31,486 nt of DNA, taken from contig DATDOO010000243.1 of NCBI GenBank assembly GCA_035293245.1, positions 1 through 31,486 of the forward strand. The letters are read 5' to 3'. Positions 31,485 through 31,486 of this stretch are shown here, piece after piece. The notes beneath the pieces are model-generated. The model searched no databases. It had not been told where the DNA came from and was given only the letters and a program-made list of their open reading frames with translations. Both the position numbers and the translations under genes were made by a program. This DNA is from DATDOO01 sp035293245 (GTDB lineage Bacteria; Pseudomonadota; Gammaproteobacteria; Methylococcales; Methylococcaceae). Every line of letters starts with the position of its first letter. The first letter of the stretch is position 1.

Positions 31485-31486
31485 GA

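Overview
The window is a GC-rich chromosomal segment of a gammaproteobacterium. The evidence is gene order: atpB-E-F-H-A-G-D-C followed by glmU-glmS; petA-petB-petC-sspA-sspB; and mlaF-E-D-B-murA-hisG-hisD-hisC, which apart from two missing genes is the arrangement known from Pseudomonas and relatives. A Methylococcales-like (methanotroph-type) host is my guess from the style of the genes and the dispersed palindromic repeats. Nothing in the window proves methane or methanol oxidation.

Layout. 1-6373 (+): F1Fo-ATP synthase operon, with atpB cut by the left edge, all other subunits intact and a clear intrinsic terminator after atpC. Two palindromic repeat elements sit on either side of atpG. 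6468-9754 (+): glmU and glmS, the UDP-GlcNAc supply for the cell wall and LPS. A third repeat copy has become the C-terminal tail of GlmU, and glmS ends at a perfect 18-bp inverted repeat. 9929-10978 (+): an outer-membrane beta-barrel protein, convergent with and overlapping a GNAT acetyltransferase; a polysaccharide deacetylase lies upstream of the latter. 12510-15368: galU (+), a small periplasmic cytochrome c (-), and an unrecognised single-pass membrane protein (+).

15378-19172 (-): the cytochrome bc1 operon with the stringent-starvation genes sspA and sspB, tightly packed with ATGA and TGATG overlaps. 19297-26058 (-): Mla phospholipid-transport genes, murA and hisGDC. mlaC and the bolA-like gene, which normally sit inside this cluster, are absent here.

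26059-31486: accessory-looking region. It begins with 744 gene-free bases holding three terminator-like hairpins, all oriented for the minus strand, and a nested palindromic element. Then come a secreted coiled-coil protein with a less GC-rich C-terminal domain, a PilZ protein surrounded by TGTCCC motifs, and a ribbon-helix-helix-type antitoxin followed by only the C-terminal part of a ParE/RelE-like toxin. The window ends with a minus-strand set: the C-terminal part of a histidine kinase, a lipoprotein NirK-like copper oxidase with an extra N-terminal cupredoxin domain, and a NarL-type response regulator whose phosphoacceptor Asp is Asn.

The core genes work as expected: bc1 builds proton motive force that the ATP synthase uses; GlmS, GlmU and MurA are steps of one envelope-precursor pathway; GalU supplies UDP-glucose; and the Mla proteins maintain outer-membrane lipid asymmetry. 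The most unusual content is the kinase / copper oxidase / atypical regulator set, the decayed toxin-antitoxin locus, the missing mlaC, and the repeat elements placed inside operons and one coding frame.
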